NCBI GenBank assembly: GCA_028821455.1
Contig: JAPPGE010000086.1
Coordinates: forward strand, 1 to 49,041
Source of the DNA: a bacterium
GTDB lineage: Bacteria; Pseudomonadota; Alphaproteobacteria; SP197
Direction of reading: 5' to 3'
DNA length: 49,041 nucleotides
Shown piece after piece: positions 8,618 to 17,270 of the stretch (its first letter is position 1; every line of letters begins with the position of its first letter). The notes beneath the pieces were generated by a model that was not told the origin of the DNA, made no database searches, and saw only the letters and a program-made list of their open reading frames with translations. Position numbers and translations under genes: made by a program.

Positions 8618-9738
8618 GCCGCAGATCCTCCGAGGACCGGACCCAGTTTTTGGGCGGCATGGACGGCTGCATCACTGGTGATGTGCGTGTACTTCAGCGT
8701 CGTGCCGGGATCGTTGTGGCCGAGCAGCCGACCGACGGTGAGCACGTTCTCTCCCGTCATGATGGCGATGCTGGCGAACGAGTGACGCAGATCGTGCAAT
8801 CGCACATCCTGCAAACCGGCCTCGGAACGCAGGCGCATCCAGAAGGCATCGACCATCGATCTGCCAACCGACATCCTGGTCCTGGTGGACGGGAAAACCC
8901 ATGTGGAGATCCGTGGTTGTTCCTCGAGGATCCGCCGTGCCGGGGATGACAGCCAGACCATGCGCGGCCCGGTCTTGCTGTCGGCAAGGTGGAGATGGCC
9001 CTCGCGGTACTCCTTCCACCGCAATGTCGCGATCTCCCGCTTGCGGCACCCGGTCAACAGGAGGAGGCGGATGATGGCCACGCACATCGGATGATCGCCT
9101 TCGTGCCGCGCCAGAACCTCGCCAAGCCGACGGACTTCCTCTTCCGAGAGGAAGCGTTCCCGTCCCTTGCGCCGGTAGCGCCTGATTCCGTGGCAGGGGT
9201 TGCTGCCCTCGGGCCGGTACCCATAGATCTCGGCTTGAGTCATGATGACGGAAAGAACGGGCAGAGACCGGTCGGCCGCGACGGGGATTCGGTGAAGGGA
9301 CGCGAACCACGCCCGGATATCCTGGCTCGTGATGCCGACAATCGGCCGTCCGCGGAACCAGGGCAGGATCTGCTTGCCGTAGTAGCCCCGGTTGACCTCG
9401 AGCGTTCGTGGTTTCCAGTTCCTGGCGTATCGCCGAAACACCTCCTCGGCGACCGCCTCGAACAGGGGCGCTTGCGGGGCAGTCGGAACACGCCCCTTGA
9501 GTTCGGCCAGCATTACGCGCGCCTGCGTCCGGGCATCGTCGACGTTCATGTCGTCAGCGTCGCCAACGACCTTCCAGATCCGCGTTCCCTCGGCCTGGGC
9601 GTGAATGAAGTAGCGTCGGAGCCCCGTCGGGTAGACTCGGACGCCGAAACCCTTGAGGCCGGCATCGCGGATGTCTATTGTGGTCTCTCGTGGCCGCAGG
9701 GCCGCGATGCGTCTTTGGGTCAATCGTGTCTTGGCCAT
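8614..9738 (-). CDS. Tyrosine recombinase (integrase), first member of an overlapping pair
   Basis: The 374-residue product contains an Arm-type N-terminus (TIDIRDAGLKGFGVRVYP), a core-binding domain and a full catalytic set: R232, K255, H315, R318, H341 and Y350 (TTLKYTHI). It probably drives integration and excision of the leftward island together with the next gene. I chose the ATG at 9738 because a GGGAGG ribosome binding site lies about 7 bases upstream; an in-frame ATG at 9759 is less well placed. The gene is the most upstream of a leftward train that runs through the glycan genes, and it borders an AT-rich segment and a truncated GT9 gene on its right. Confidence 0.92.
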   Translation of the reverse strand: MAKTRLTQRRIAALRPRETTIDIRDAGLKGFGVRVYPTGLRRYFIHAQAEGTRIWKVVGDADDMNVDDARTQARVMLAELKGRVPTAPQAPLFEAVAEEVFRRYARNWKPRTLEVNRGYYGKQILPWFRGRPIVGITSQDIRAWFASLHRIPVAADRSLPVLSVIMTQAEIYGYRPEGSNPCHGIRRYRRKGRERFLSEEEVRRLGEVLARHEGDHPMCVAIIRLLLLTGCRKREIATLRWKEYREGHLHLADSKTGPRMVWLSSPARRILEEQPRISTWVFPSTRTRMSVGRSMVDAFWMRLRSEAGLQDVRLHDLRHSFASIAIMTGENVLTVGRLLGHNDPGTTLKYTHITSDAAVHAAQKLGPVLGGSAA

Positions 9739-9803
9739 GGATTCCCTCCCTGCCTTCAAGTTGCAGACGCGGAAGAATTCGACATGGAATCACCCGCAGT
9801 TGC

Positions 9804-9849
9804 AGTTGAGAGAGGGATAATTATAACCTTATTACAATTGTTTAGCACG
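9804..9849. promoter_or_regulatory. AT-rich candidate promoter segment at the island edge
   Basis: This is the most AT-rich spot for several kilobases. On the minus strand 9825-9820 reads TATAAT, a perfect -10 box placed to transcribe the recombinases, although the -35 is weak. On the plus strand TTGAGA (9806-9811) and TATTAC (9830-9835) are 18 bases apart and could fire rightward into the truncated GT9 gene and thrS. Both assignments are pattern matches only. Confidence 0.35.
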
Positions 9850-10497
9850 GAACGTGCGCGGTCTGGTGTTGCCCGCGGCTGCTCCCTCCATAGCGATCGC
9901 CGCGAACTCGTGCGGTACCACCCCGTCGAGCGTCATGCACTCCAGTTGCGCCGCGCCGGCGTGCCACGGATTCTGCCTCCCGACCTGTCGATGATTCGCA
10001 CGCCGCCACCCGCCGGCATGCCCGCCGGCCTGACGGCGCTGATGGTGCCCGGCTGCGCGCCACACCGCCCGGAAAAGAGATGGCCGGCCGCACACTTTTG
10101 CGCTCTCGCCAGCGCCATGCTCGAGCGCGGCATCACGCCGCTGCTCATCGGCAGTCCGCACGAAGCCGACGTCCTCGAACGGATTGCCGCCACCGATCCC
10201 GCCATCGTCAACATGATGGGACGAACCAGTCTCGAGGAAATCGTTGCCCTGGCGCGACACGCGGTATTCGCCGTCGGCAACGATACAGGACCGATGCATA
10301 TCGCCGCCACGGCCGGCTGCGCCTGCGCCGTCCTGTTCTCAAGAGCATCCGACCCGGAGCTTTCTCGGCCCCACGGACCGCGGGTGACGGTGCTGCGTCG
10401 CGACACGCTCGACGATCTGTCTCCGGAAGAGGTTGCGCAAGCCTTGCACAGCCTCCATGTATGGCATCGCTCATCGCCGGAGATCCTGAAGGCATGA
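9845..10497 (+). pseudogene. Glycosyltransferase family 9 gene lacking its N-terminal half
   Basis: From about codon [20 protein letters not shown] onward this frame is a clear GT9 C-terminal half: [19 protein letters not shown], then [20 protein letters not shown] and the closing helices. A full GT9 protein has ~300-340 residues; here the N-terminal Rossmann domain (roughly 140 residues) is absent, and upstream sequence is antisense to the recombinase. There is no plausible start codon. The stop overlaps the thrS start (ATGA), so the intact gene was once in an operon with thrS. The simplest reading is that the island inserted into it. The exact junction, somewhere in 9830-9920, cannot be fixed without a relative lacking the insertion. 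Confidence 0.75.
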
Positions 10498-12440
10498 ACA
10501 TCACCGCGGGAACCATCGACGTCACGTTGCCTGACGGCTCCAGCCGCACGTTTGCCTCTCCGGTCACCGGTGCGGACGTGGCGGCATCCATCGGTCCTGG
10601 CCTGGCGCGGGCAGCCTGGGCGGTGAAGGTCGACGGCGACCTGCGCGACCTCGGCAGGAAAATCGATCACGATGCGGTCGTCGAGATCGTGACATCAACG
10701 TCGGAGGAGGCCCTCGAACTGTTGCGCCACGATGCCGCCCATGTGCTGGCACAGGCGGCGAAGGAGCTCTTTCCCGAGGTCCAGGTGACGATCGGGCCGG
10801 TGATAGACGACGGATTCTACTACGACTTCGCCCGCGACGAACCGTTCACGCCCGCAGACATGGAGACCATCGAGGTCCGCATGATGGACATCGTTGACCG
10901 CGATGAACCCATCAGCCGCGAAGTCTGGGACCGCGACGAGGCGGCGCGCTTCTTCGAGTCCATCGGCGAGGCCTACAAGGCGGAAATCATCCGCGACCTG
11001 CCCGCCGACGAAACCATCACGCTCTACCGGCAAGGCGACTGGATCGACCTTTGCCGGGGACCGCACCTTCCGTCGACGGGAAGACTGCCGAAGGCCTTTC
11101 GTCTCACACGCCTCGCCGGAGCCTACTGGAGGGGCGACAGCCGCAACGCGATGCTGCAACGCATCTACGGTACGGCCTGGCCCGACAAGGCGCAGCTGAA
11201 GGCCTGGCTGGACCGCCAGGAAGAAGCTGCACGGCGCGACCACAGGCGCCTCGGCCGCGAGATGGATCTCTTTCACTTTCAGGACGAGGCGGTCGGCTCG
11301 GCCTTCTGGCATGCTTCTGGCTGGCGCCTCTACCGCACACTCCAGGACTACATGCGCCGTCGCCTCGAGGACGCCGGCTACCAGGAAGTCAACACGCCGC
11401 AGATGGTGGCGCGGTCATTGTGGGAGGATTCCGGCCACTGGGAGAAGTTTCGCGACAACATGTTCACGGCGACCACGGAAGATGAACGCATCTGGGCCAT
11501 GAAGCCGATGAACTGTCCCTGCCACGTGCAGATATTCCGCCAGGGAGTGAGGAGCTACCGTGACCTGCCGCTGCGCATGGCCGAGTTCGGCTCCTGCCTG
11601 CGCTACGAACCCTCGGGCGCCCTCCATGGGCTGCTGCGGGTCCGTTCCTTCACCCAGGACGATGCGCATATCTTCTGTCCGGAAGAGGAGATCGCCTCCG
11701 AGACCGTCCATTTCTGCGAGTTGCTGGCATCGGTCTACCGTGATCTCGGATTCGCCGAATTCTCGGTCCGGTTCGCCGACCGCCCGGACGTGCGGGCCGG
11801 GGACGATGCCGTGTGGGACCAGGCGGAAGAGGCGCTCAGAGAGGCGGCAGCAGGCACGGGGCTGGAGATGTCCTACAGTCCTGGCGAGGGCGCCTTCTAT
11901 GGCCCGAAGCTGGAGTTCCATCTGCGTGACGCCATCGGCCGTGACTGGCAGTGCGGCACCCTGCAGGTGGACTTCGTCATGCCCGAACGACTCAATGCCA
12001 CCTATGTCGCGGAGAACGGAGAGCGACGCCGCCCGGTGATGCTGCATCGCGCGATCCTCGGTTCCTTCGAACGCTTCATCGCCATTCTGATCGAGCACTA
12101 CGCCGGGAACTTCCCGTTGTGGCTGGCACCGGTCCAGTATGCCGTGGCGACCATCACCAACGATGCCGATGACTATGCCGAAGAGGTGCATGCGCGGCTC
12201 GCGGCTGCCGGTCTCGCCGGCGTCATCGATACCGGATCCGAGAAGATCGGCTACAAGGTGCGGCGGCATTCGGTATCGAAGGTGCCGGTGCTCCTTGCGC
12301 TGGGCCGGCGCGAGAAGGAGGAACGCAAGGTTTCGCTGCGCCGACTCGGCAGCAGGGAGCAGCAAGTCCTTGATCTTGACGCCGCCATCCATACACTTGG
12401 CGCGCAGTCCGTTCCGCCGGATCTTGCCCGAAAGACCTGA
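10494..12440 (+). CDS. thrS: Threonyl-tRNA synthetase
   Basis: The 648-residue enzyme charges tRNA-Thr in the cytoplasm. It has the TGS domain (residues 1-65), the editing domain with its metal-binding-like set H79, H83, C187 and H191, the class II catalytic core with zinc ligands C341 (MNCPCHVQ) and H392 (DDAHIF) plus the downstream His in PVMLHRAIL, and the C-terminal anticodon-binding domain. Length is standard. The ATG at 10494 overlaps the stop of the truncated GT9 gene and follows a GAAGG motif; an in-frame ATG at 10461 would add 11 residues. It leads the thrS-infC-rpmI-rplT block. Because the upstream gene is truncated, its expression may now depend on sequence at the island edge. Confidence 0.97.
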   Translation: MNITAGTIDVTLPDGSSRTFASPVTGADVAASIGPGLARAAWAVKVDGDLRDLGRKIDHDAVVEIVTSTSEEALELLRHDAAHVLAQAAKELFPEVQVTIGPVIDDGFYYDFARDEPFTPADMETIEVRMMDIVDRDEPISREVWDRDEAARFFESIGEAYKAEIIRDLPADETITLYRQGDWIDLCRGPHLPSTGRLPKAFRLTRLAGAYWRGDSRNAMLQRIYGTAWPDKAQLKAWLDRQEEAARRDHRRLGREMDLFHFQDEAVGSAFWHASGWRLYRTLQDYMRRRLEDAGYQEVNTPQMVARSLWEDSGHWEKFRDNMFTATTEDERIWAMKPMNCPCHVQIFRQGVRSYRDLPLRMAEFGSCLRYEPSGALHGLLRVRSFTQDDAHIFCPEEEIASETVHFCELLASVYRDLGFAEFSVRFADRPDVRAGDDAVWDQAEEALREAAAGTGLEMSYSPGEGAFYGPKLEFHLRDAIGRDWQCGTLQVDFVMPERLNATYVAENGERRRPVMLHRAILGSFERFIAILIEHYAGNFPLWLAPVQYAVATITNDADDYAEEVHARLAAAGLAGVIDTGSEKIGYKVRRHSVSKVPVLLALGRREKEERKVSLRRLGSREQQVLDLDAAIHTLGAQSVPPDLARKT

Positions 12441-12446
12441 AAACCC

Positions 12447-12463
12447 GAGGAGTTGGTTACATA
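12447..12463 (+). promoter_or_regulatory. Shine-Dalgarno and AUA start of infC
   Basis: GAGGAG at 12447-12452 lies 8 bases before an ATA codon at 12461 that is in frame with infC. No comparable ribosome binding site precedes the first ATG at 12482. Translation from ATA gives M-ARYGQN before the family region. infC is the classic gene with a non-AUG start (AUU in E. coli), through which IF3 represses its own synthesis. Confidence 0.7.
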
Positions 12464-13000
12464 GCACGCTACGGACAAAACATGGCCCCGCCTGTCAAAT
12501 CAGGACCGCGGGCCAACGAGGACATCATGGCGCCCAGCGTCCGGCTCATTTCGGCCGACGGAGCGCAGGTCGGTGTCGTCACTCTCCAGGCAGCACTGAG
12601 AGCCGCAGAGGATTCCGGCCTCGATCTCGTCGAGGTGTCCCCCAACGCCGATCCGCCGGTCTGCAAGCTTCTCGACTACGGGAAGTACAAGTACGAGGCG
12701 CAGAAGAAGGCCAACGAGGCGCGCAAGCGCCAGAAGACCTTCGACGTCAAGGAAATCAAGATGCGGCCCAACATCGATGATCACGACTACGGCGTGAAGA
12801 TGCGCGCCCTGGCCCGGTTCATCGGCGACGGAGACAAGGTGAAGGTCACCATCCGTTTCCGCGGCCGCGAACTCGCCCACCCGGAGATCGGCAGGAACCT
12901 TCTCGAGCGCATCCGGGACGAGGCGCAGGAACGTGCCAAGATCGAGATGATGCCGCGCATGGAAGGGCGCCAGATGATCATGGTGATGGCGCCGAAGTAG
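12461..13000 (+). CDS. infC: Translation initiation factor IF-3
   Basis: IF3 binds the 30S subunit, keeps subunits apart and checks start-codon and initiator-tRNA pairing. From the proposed AUA start the protein has 179 residues, with the N-terminal domain (INEDI-like [13 protein letters not shown], then [20 protein letters not shown]), the lysine-rich linker helix ([14 protein letters not shown]) and the C-terminal domain ([11 protein letters not shown] to MIMVMAPK). The gene starts 20 bases after thrS. An ATG start at 12482 would give 172 residues but lacks a well-spaced ribosome binding site. Use of AUA would make translation sensitive to IF3 level, as known for the AUU start in E. coli. 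Confidence 0.95.
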   Translation: MARYGQNMAPPVKSGPRANEDIMAPSVRLISADGAQVGVVTLQAALRAAEDSGLDLVEVSPNADPPVCKLLDYGKYKYEAQKKANEARKRQKTFDVKEIKMRPNIDDHDYGVKMRALARFIGDGDKVKVTIRFRGRELAHPEIGRNLLERIRDEAQERAKIEMMPRMEGRQMIMVMAPK

Positions 13001-13084
13001 CGGCCCTTGCATTGTCCGGGGCAAGCGGGTATGACGGCGTTCCCCTTGACCGGGGCAGTCCCTGACGGAGACCGGATTGGTCCG

Positions 13085-13282
13085 ATGCCGAAACTCAAGT
13101 CGAAAAGTTCGGTGAAGAAGCGGTTCCGGACGACCGGAAGCGGCAAGCTGCGCCGTAACTTTGCCGGCAAGCGCCACTTCATGCGCCGCCGGACGAAGAG
13201 GTTCCTGAGGACCACGCGCGGCACGACGGCTGTAAGCCCGGCAGACGGGAAGATGATCCGCCGTCTGCTTGCCGGCGGCTGA
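13085..13282 (+). CDS. rpmI: 50S ribosomal protein L35
   Basis: The 65-residue product starts MPKLKSKSSVKKRFRTTGSG and is rich in Lys and Arg, typical of bL35 in length and sequence. It is a component of the large ribosomal subunit. The ATG at 13085 is chosen because the family begins MPK; the frame is open a further 26 codons upstream but that part is not L35. It sits between infC and rplT in the widespread infC-rpmI-rplT operon, where L20 commonly represses rpmI and rplT by binding the mRNA. I did not identify an L20 operator by eye. Confidence 0.96.
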   Translation: MPKLKSKSSVKKRFRTTGSGKLRRNFAGKRHFMRRRTKRFLRTTRGTTAVSPADGKMIRRLLAGG

Positions 13283-13309
13283 CACACACCAGACCGGACA
13301 CGTTGAACG

Positions 13310-13675
13310 ATGGCCAGAGTCAAACGCGGGACGACGTCCCACGCACGTCACAAGAAAGTTCTCAAGCAGACCAGGGGGTACCGGGGTCGCGCCAACAGTT
13401 GCTACTCCGTGGCCCTGATGCGTCTCGAGAAGGGCCTGCAGTACGCCTATCGTGACCGCCGCACGCGCAAGCGCGATTTCCGCCGCCTGTGGATCCAGCG
13501 CATCAACGCCGGAGCGAGGCAGCACGGCCTCACCTACGGCCAGTTCATGCACGGTCTCAAGCTTGCCGGAGTCGACCTTGACCGCAAGATCCTGGCCGAT
13601 CTTGCGGCACGGGAACCTGCATCGTTTAGCAAGTTGTGTGACGAGGCCCGCTCGGCGGTCTCCAGCGCTGCCTGA
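13310..13675 (+). CDS. rplT: 50S ribosomal protein L20
   Basis: The 121-residue product starts [20 protein letters not shown] and shows the long basic N-terminal helix and globular C-terminal domain ([20 protein letters not shown]) of bL20. L20 is needed for early 50S assembly and is the usual autoregulator of the rpmI-rplT mRNA. Length is slightly above the common 117-119. It lies 27 bases after rpmI and is followed by a strong hairpin. Confidence 0.96.
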   Translation: MARVKRGTTSHARHKKVLKQTRGYRGRANSCYSVALMRLEKGLQYAYRDRRTRKRDFRRLWIQRINAGARQHGLTYGQFMHGLKLAGVDLDRKILADLAAREPASFSKLCDEARSAVSSAA

Positions 13676-13712
13676 TCGACAGACAGACTGACGGACCAGA
13701 ACCTGACCGGCG

Positions 13713-13740
13713 AAGGGGCCTCCTTCGAGGCCCCTTTGTG
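13713..13740 (+). terminator. Hairpin between rplT and pheS (terminator or attenuator)
   Basis: AAGGGGCCTC (13713-13722), loop CTTC and GAGGCCCCTT (13727-13736) form a 10-bp stem with a stable tetraloop, followed by a weak T-rich stretch. It can terminate the infC-rpmI-rplT transcript and, being only ~20 bases before the pheS start, may also set read-through into pheST. I found no phenylalanine-rich leader peptide, so classic pheL-type attenuation is not supported. Confidence 0.65.
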
Positions 13741-13756
13741 CTGTTTGGACCCCGAC

Positions 13757-14836
13757 ATGGACGACCGCATCACCATCATTCTCAACGACGCCCTCGACGC
13801 CATAGCCGGCGCCGGTGACATCGCCGGACTTGACGCCGTCCGAATTGCCGCCCTGGGACGCAAGGGTTCGATCACGCTCCTGATGAAGGGTCTCGGCGCC
13901 CTGGATCCGCAGGCAAGGCGCCAGGCCGGACAGGCGCTGAATGCCGCAAAGAACGACCTTCAGTCCGCCATCGACAGGCGAAAGGAGGAACTCGAGCGCC
14001 AGCGCCTCGAGGCCCGTCTCGAGGCCGAACGCATTGATGTCACACTCCCGGAACGACCCGAATTACCGGGGACGGTGCATCCCGTCAGCCAGGCAACCGA
14101 CGAAATCATCGCCATCCTTGCCGACATGGGTTTCACGGTGGCCGAGGGTCCCGACATCGAGGACGACTGGTTCAACTTCGGGGCCCTCAACATGCCCGAG
14201 GAACATCCTGCGCGCCAGGAACACGACACCTTCTACCTGCTGCCTGTCGTCGGAGAAACCCGGCCCGTGCTGCGCACTCACACCTCGCCGGTGCAGATCC
14301 GCCACATGCTGGAGAACTCGCCACCCATCCGCATCATTGCTCCGGGCCGTACCTACCGAAGCGACAGCGATCTCACCCACACGCCCATGTTCCACCAGGT
14401 CGAAGGCCTGGTGATCGACCGGGCCATCCACATGGGTCATCTCAAGGGCTGTCTGCGTCAGTTTGTCGAGGCCTTCTTCGGCGTCGACGATGTACCGATG
14501 CGTTTCCGTCCGAGCTATTTTCCCTTCACGTCTCCGTCCATGGAGGTGGACATCGGCTGTTCCTTCTCCGGCAACCGTCTCACCATCGGCGAAGGCGCAG
14601 GCTGGATGGAAATCCTCGGAAGCGGCATGGTGCACCCCCGCGTGCTCGCCAACGGCGGCGTCGACCCGGAGGCCTGGCAGGGCTTTGCCTTCGGTCTCGG
14701 CATCGACCGTCTCGCCATGCTGAAGTACGCCATCCCGGATCTGCGCGGTTTCTTCGATGCCGATGTGCGCTGGCTGCGTCACTACGGATTCAGGCCGCAC
14801 GACGTCCCCACCCTCTATGGCGGGCTGACCCCATGA
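13757..14836 (+). CDS. pheS: Phenylalanyl-tRNA synthetase alpha subunit
   Basis: With PheT this 359-residue subunit forms the (alpha-beta)2 enzyme that charges tRNA-Phe. The N-terminal coiled-coil arm (residues 1-90) precedes the class II catalytic core, which shows [34 protein letters not shown] and the motif 3 region [16 protein letters not shown]. The ATG at 13757 (MDDRITIIL) fits the family length; an in-frame ATG at 13736 lies within the hairpin and is unlikely. pheT follows 31 bases downstream, as is normal for the pair. Confidence 0.97.
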   Translation: MDDRITIILNDALDAIAGAGDIAGLDAVRIAALGRKGSITLLMKGLGALDPQARRQAGQALNAAKNDLQSAIDRRKEELERQRLEARLEAERIDVTLPERPELPGTVHPVSQATDEIIAILADMGFTVAEGPDIEDDWFNFGALNMPEEHPARQEHDTFYLLPVVGETRPVLRTHTSPVQIRHMLENSPPIRIIAPGRTYRSDSDLTHTPMFHQVEGLVIDRAIHMGHLKGCLRQFVEAFFGVDDVPMRFRPSYFPFTSPSMEVDIGCSFSGNRLTIGEGAGWMEILGSGMVHPRVLANGGVDPEAWQGFAFGLGIDRLAMLKYAIPDLRGFFDADVRWLRHYGFRPHDVPTLYGGLTP

Positions 14837-14867
14837 CCGCCACACTCTCCCTGGCGCTGCCTGCACC

Positions 14868-17267
14868 ATGAAACTGACGCTCGCATGGCTGAAGCGGCAT
14901 CTCGAGACGAGCGCTGCGCTCGATGAGATCGTCGCCACGCTCAACCGCATCGGCCTCGAGGTCGAGGGGATCGAGGATCGCTCGCGTGAACTCGCTCCCT
15001 TCACGGCCGCCCGCGTGACATCCGCAGAACCCCACCCCAACGCCGAGAGGCTTCGGGTGTGCCTGGTTGAAACGGCAGGCGCCGAAGTCCAGGTGGTCTG
15101 CGGCGCACCCAACGCGCGGGCCGGCATGATGGGCGTCTTCGCTGCGTCCGGCAGCCACATCCCGGGGACCGGTCTCGACCTCAAGAACACCGTGATCAGG
15201 GGCGTCGAGAGTCGCGGCATGCTCTGTTCGGAGCGCGAACTGGGCCTCTCCGACGAACACCAGGGAATCATTGAACTTCCCGGTCAGACACCGGTCGGGG
15301 CCTCCTTTGCCGCCGTCGCCGGCCTCGACGATCCCGTAGTCGACCTCTCCGTGACACCTGACAGGGGCGATTGCTTCAGCGTGCGCGGCATCGCCCGGGA
15401 TCTCGCCGCAGCCGGCGTCGGGAAACTGCTGCCACTCGACACGGCGCCATGGCCGGGAACCTACGAAAGCCCCCTTGCCATCGAGCTCGACTTCGCACCC
15501 GGCACACAAGACGCCTGTCCGGCCTTCCTGGGCCGCCACTTCCGGGGGCTCGTGAACGGCCCGAGTCCTGAATGGATGCGCCGGAAACTTGAAGCCGTCG
15601 GTCTGCGTCCCATCACCGCACTCGTCGACATCACCAACTGGCTGACCCTGGATATCGGACGCCCGGCGCACATCTACGATGCCCGCAAGGTCAGCGGACC
15701 GATCGGCGCCAGGCTGGCACGGCAGGGCGAGAGTTTCGAGGCCCTCAACGGCAAGGCCTATGAGACCGACGGGGAGATGACCGTCATCTTCGATTCTTCC
15801 GGGATGCTGGGACTGGGCGGTGTCATCGGCGGTGCGGGGACCGGGGCCGACGAAACGACAAGCGAGGGCTTTCTCGAGATTGCCCTCTTCGATCCGCTGC
15901 GCACGGCGGCCACTGGCCGCAAGCTCAACCTTGTGAGCGATGCCCGCCAGCGCTTCGAACGGGGCATCGACAATGCCTTCGCGCCCGCGAGCATGGAGAT
16001 CGCGACCCGCCTGATCCTGGAGATCTGCGGCGGCGAGGCGAGTCACGTGGTGACTGCAGGTTCGGTTCCGATATCCCGCCAGGTGATGGACGTGCGCCCC
16101 TCGCGGGTCCGTTCGCTGGGAGGCATCGACATTCCGGCGAGCCGCGCCTCGGCCATACTCGGCGACCTCGGCTTCGCGGTCCGCGAGGCGGGCGAGGACG
16201 CCTGGTCCGTTACCGTGCCCTCATGGCGCCATGACATGGAATGCGAACCCGATGTCATCGAGGAGATCCTGCGAATTCACGGATTCGACGAGATCCCGAT
16301 GGCCACGCTGCCGCGGCCGGGCGGAATCCCGCGTGACGCTCTCTCGGCCGGACAGAAGAGACTGCGCCGGGCCCGCCGGGTCCTTGCGGGGCGGGGTCTT
16401 GACGAAGCGGTCACCTATTCCTTCATCGCCTCGGCGAGAGCCCGCCTGTTTGGCGGCGGCAATGACGGACTGGAACTGGTCAATCCGATCTCTTCGGACA
16501 TGTCAGCGATGCGCCCCTCCCTGATCCCCGGCCTCCTCGAGGCGGCGGCACGCAACCAGGCGAGGGGGCTGCGGGACCCTGGCCTCTTCGAGATCGGCCC
16601 CGTCTATCACAGCGTCCAGGACCAGAAGACAGCCATCGCCGGATTGAGAACGGGACGCACAGGACCACGTCACTGGAGCGGTGGCCACCGGGAAGTGGAC
16701 GCCTTCGATGCCAAGGCCGATGCCGTGGCGGTTCTCGATGCCGTGGGCGTCCCGGTCGACCGTCTCGACGCCACGGCCGACGCCGAAACGTGGTATCACC
16801 CCGGCCGATCAGGGATCCTGCGGCTCGGACCCAATGCCCTTGCCTCCTTTGGCGAGGTGCATCCGGAGATTCTTCGCTCCCTCGACGTTGCCGGTCCTGC
16901 CGTTGTCTTCGAACTCCACCTCGAGGCACTGCCCCGGCCGCGGACCCGGTCGCCGGCGCGTCCTGACCTCCACCTGTCGCGTTTTCAGCCGGTACGCCGC
17001 GATTTCGCCTTCCTTGTCGACCCGGACGTGACCGCCTCCCGGTTGCTGCGCGCCATCACCGGTACGGCACGGTCCCTCATCCGGGAGGTGGAGGTCTTCG
17101 ATCGCTACACCGGGTCCGGAATCGCCGACGGCAAGGTCTCGCTGGCCGTGGCGGTGACCTTCCAGCCCGAAGAGGCAAGCCTGACCGAGAACGAAATCGA
17201 GGCCCTCTCCGGACGCATCGTCGAGGCCGTCCGCAAGCGCACCGGCGGGACGCTGCGTGCGCAATGA
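14868..17267 (+). CDS. pheT: Phenylalanyl-tRNA synthetase beta subunit
   Basis: The 799-residue subunit has the standard order: N-terminal domain MKLTLAWLKRHLET, EMAP-like tRNA-binding OB domain (about 40-150), B3/B4 editing domain (about 210-390), B5 domain (about 400-475), a catalytically inert synthetase-like core, and the C-terminal ferredoxin-fold anticodon-binding domain (HLSRFQPVRRDFAFLVDPDV to the end). The B3/B4 domain clears mischarged Tyr-tRNA-Phe. Length and domain set are complete. lepA begins 3 bases after its stop, so the two are probably co-transcribed here. Confidence 0.97.
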   Translation: MKLTLAWLKRHLETSAALDEIVATLNRIGLEVEGIEDRSRELAPFTAARVTSAEPHPNAERLRVCLVETAGAEVQVVCGAPNARAGMMGVFAASGSHIPGTGLDLKNTVIRGVESRGMLCSERELGLSDEHQGIIELPGQTPVGASFAAVAGLDDPVVDLSVTPDRGDCFSVRGIARDLAAAGVGKLLPLDTAPWPGTYESPLAIELDFAPGTQDACPAFLGRHFRGLVNGPSPEWMRRKLEAVGLRPITALVDITNWLTLDIGRPAHIYDARKVSGPIGARLARQGESFEALNGKAYETDGEMTVIFDSSGMLGLGGVIGGAGTGADETTSEGFLEIALFDPLRTAATGRKLNLVSDARQRFERGIDNAFAPASMEIATRLILEICGGEASHVVTAGSVPISRQVMDVRPSRVRSLGGIDIPASRASAILGDLGFAVREAGEDAWSVTVPSWRHDMECEPDVIEEILRIHGFDEIPMATLPRPGGIPRDALSAGQKRLRRARRVLAGRGLDEAVTYSFIASARARLFGGGNDGLELVNPISSDMSAMRPSLIPGLLEAAARNQARGLRDPGLFEIGPVYHSVQDQKTAIAGLRTGRTGPRHWSGGHREVDAFDAKADAVAVLDAVGVPVDRLDATADAETWYHPGRSGILRLGPNALASFGEVHPEILRSLDVAGPAVVFELHLEALPRPRTRSPARPDLHLSRFQPVRRDFAFLVDPDVTASRLLRAITGTARSLIREVEVFDRYTGSGIADGKVSLAVAVTFQPEEASLTENEIEALSGRIVEAVRKRTGGTLRAQ

Positions 17268-17270
17268 CCG

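Noticed and set aside
8989..9830. Long plus-strand open frame continuous with the GT9 remnant
   Set aside because: This part is antisense to the well-supported recombinase and has no family likeness; only the portion after about 9845 reads as GT9.
13676..13756. Phenylalanine leader peptide for pheST attenuation
   Set aside because: No short frame with consecutive Phe codons lies before the hairpin.
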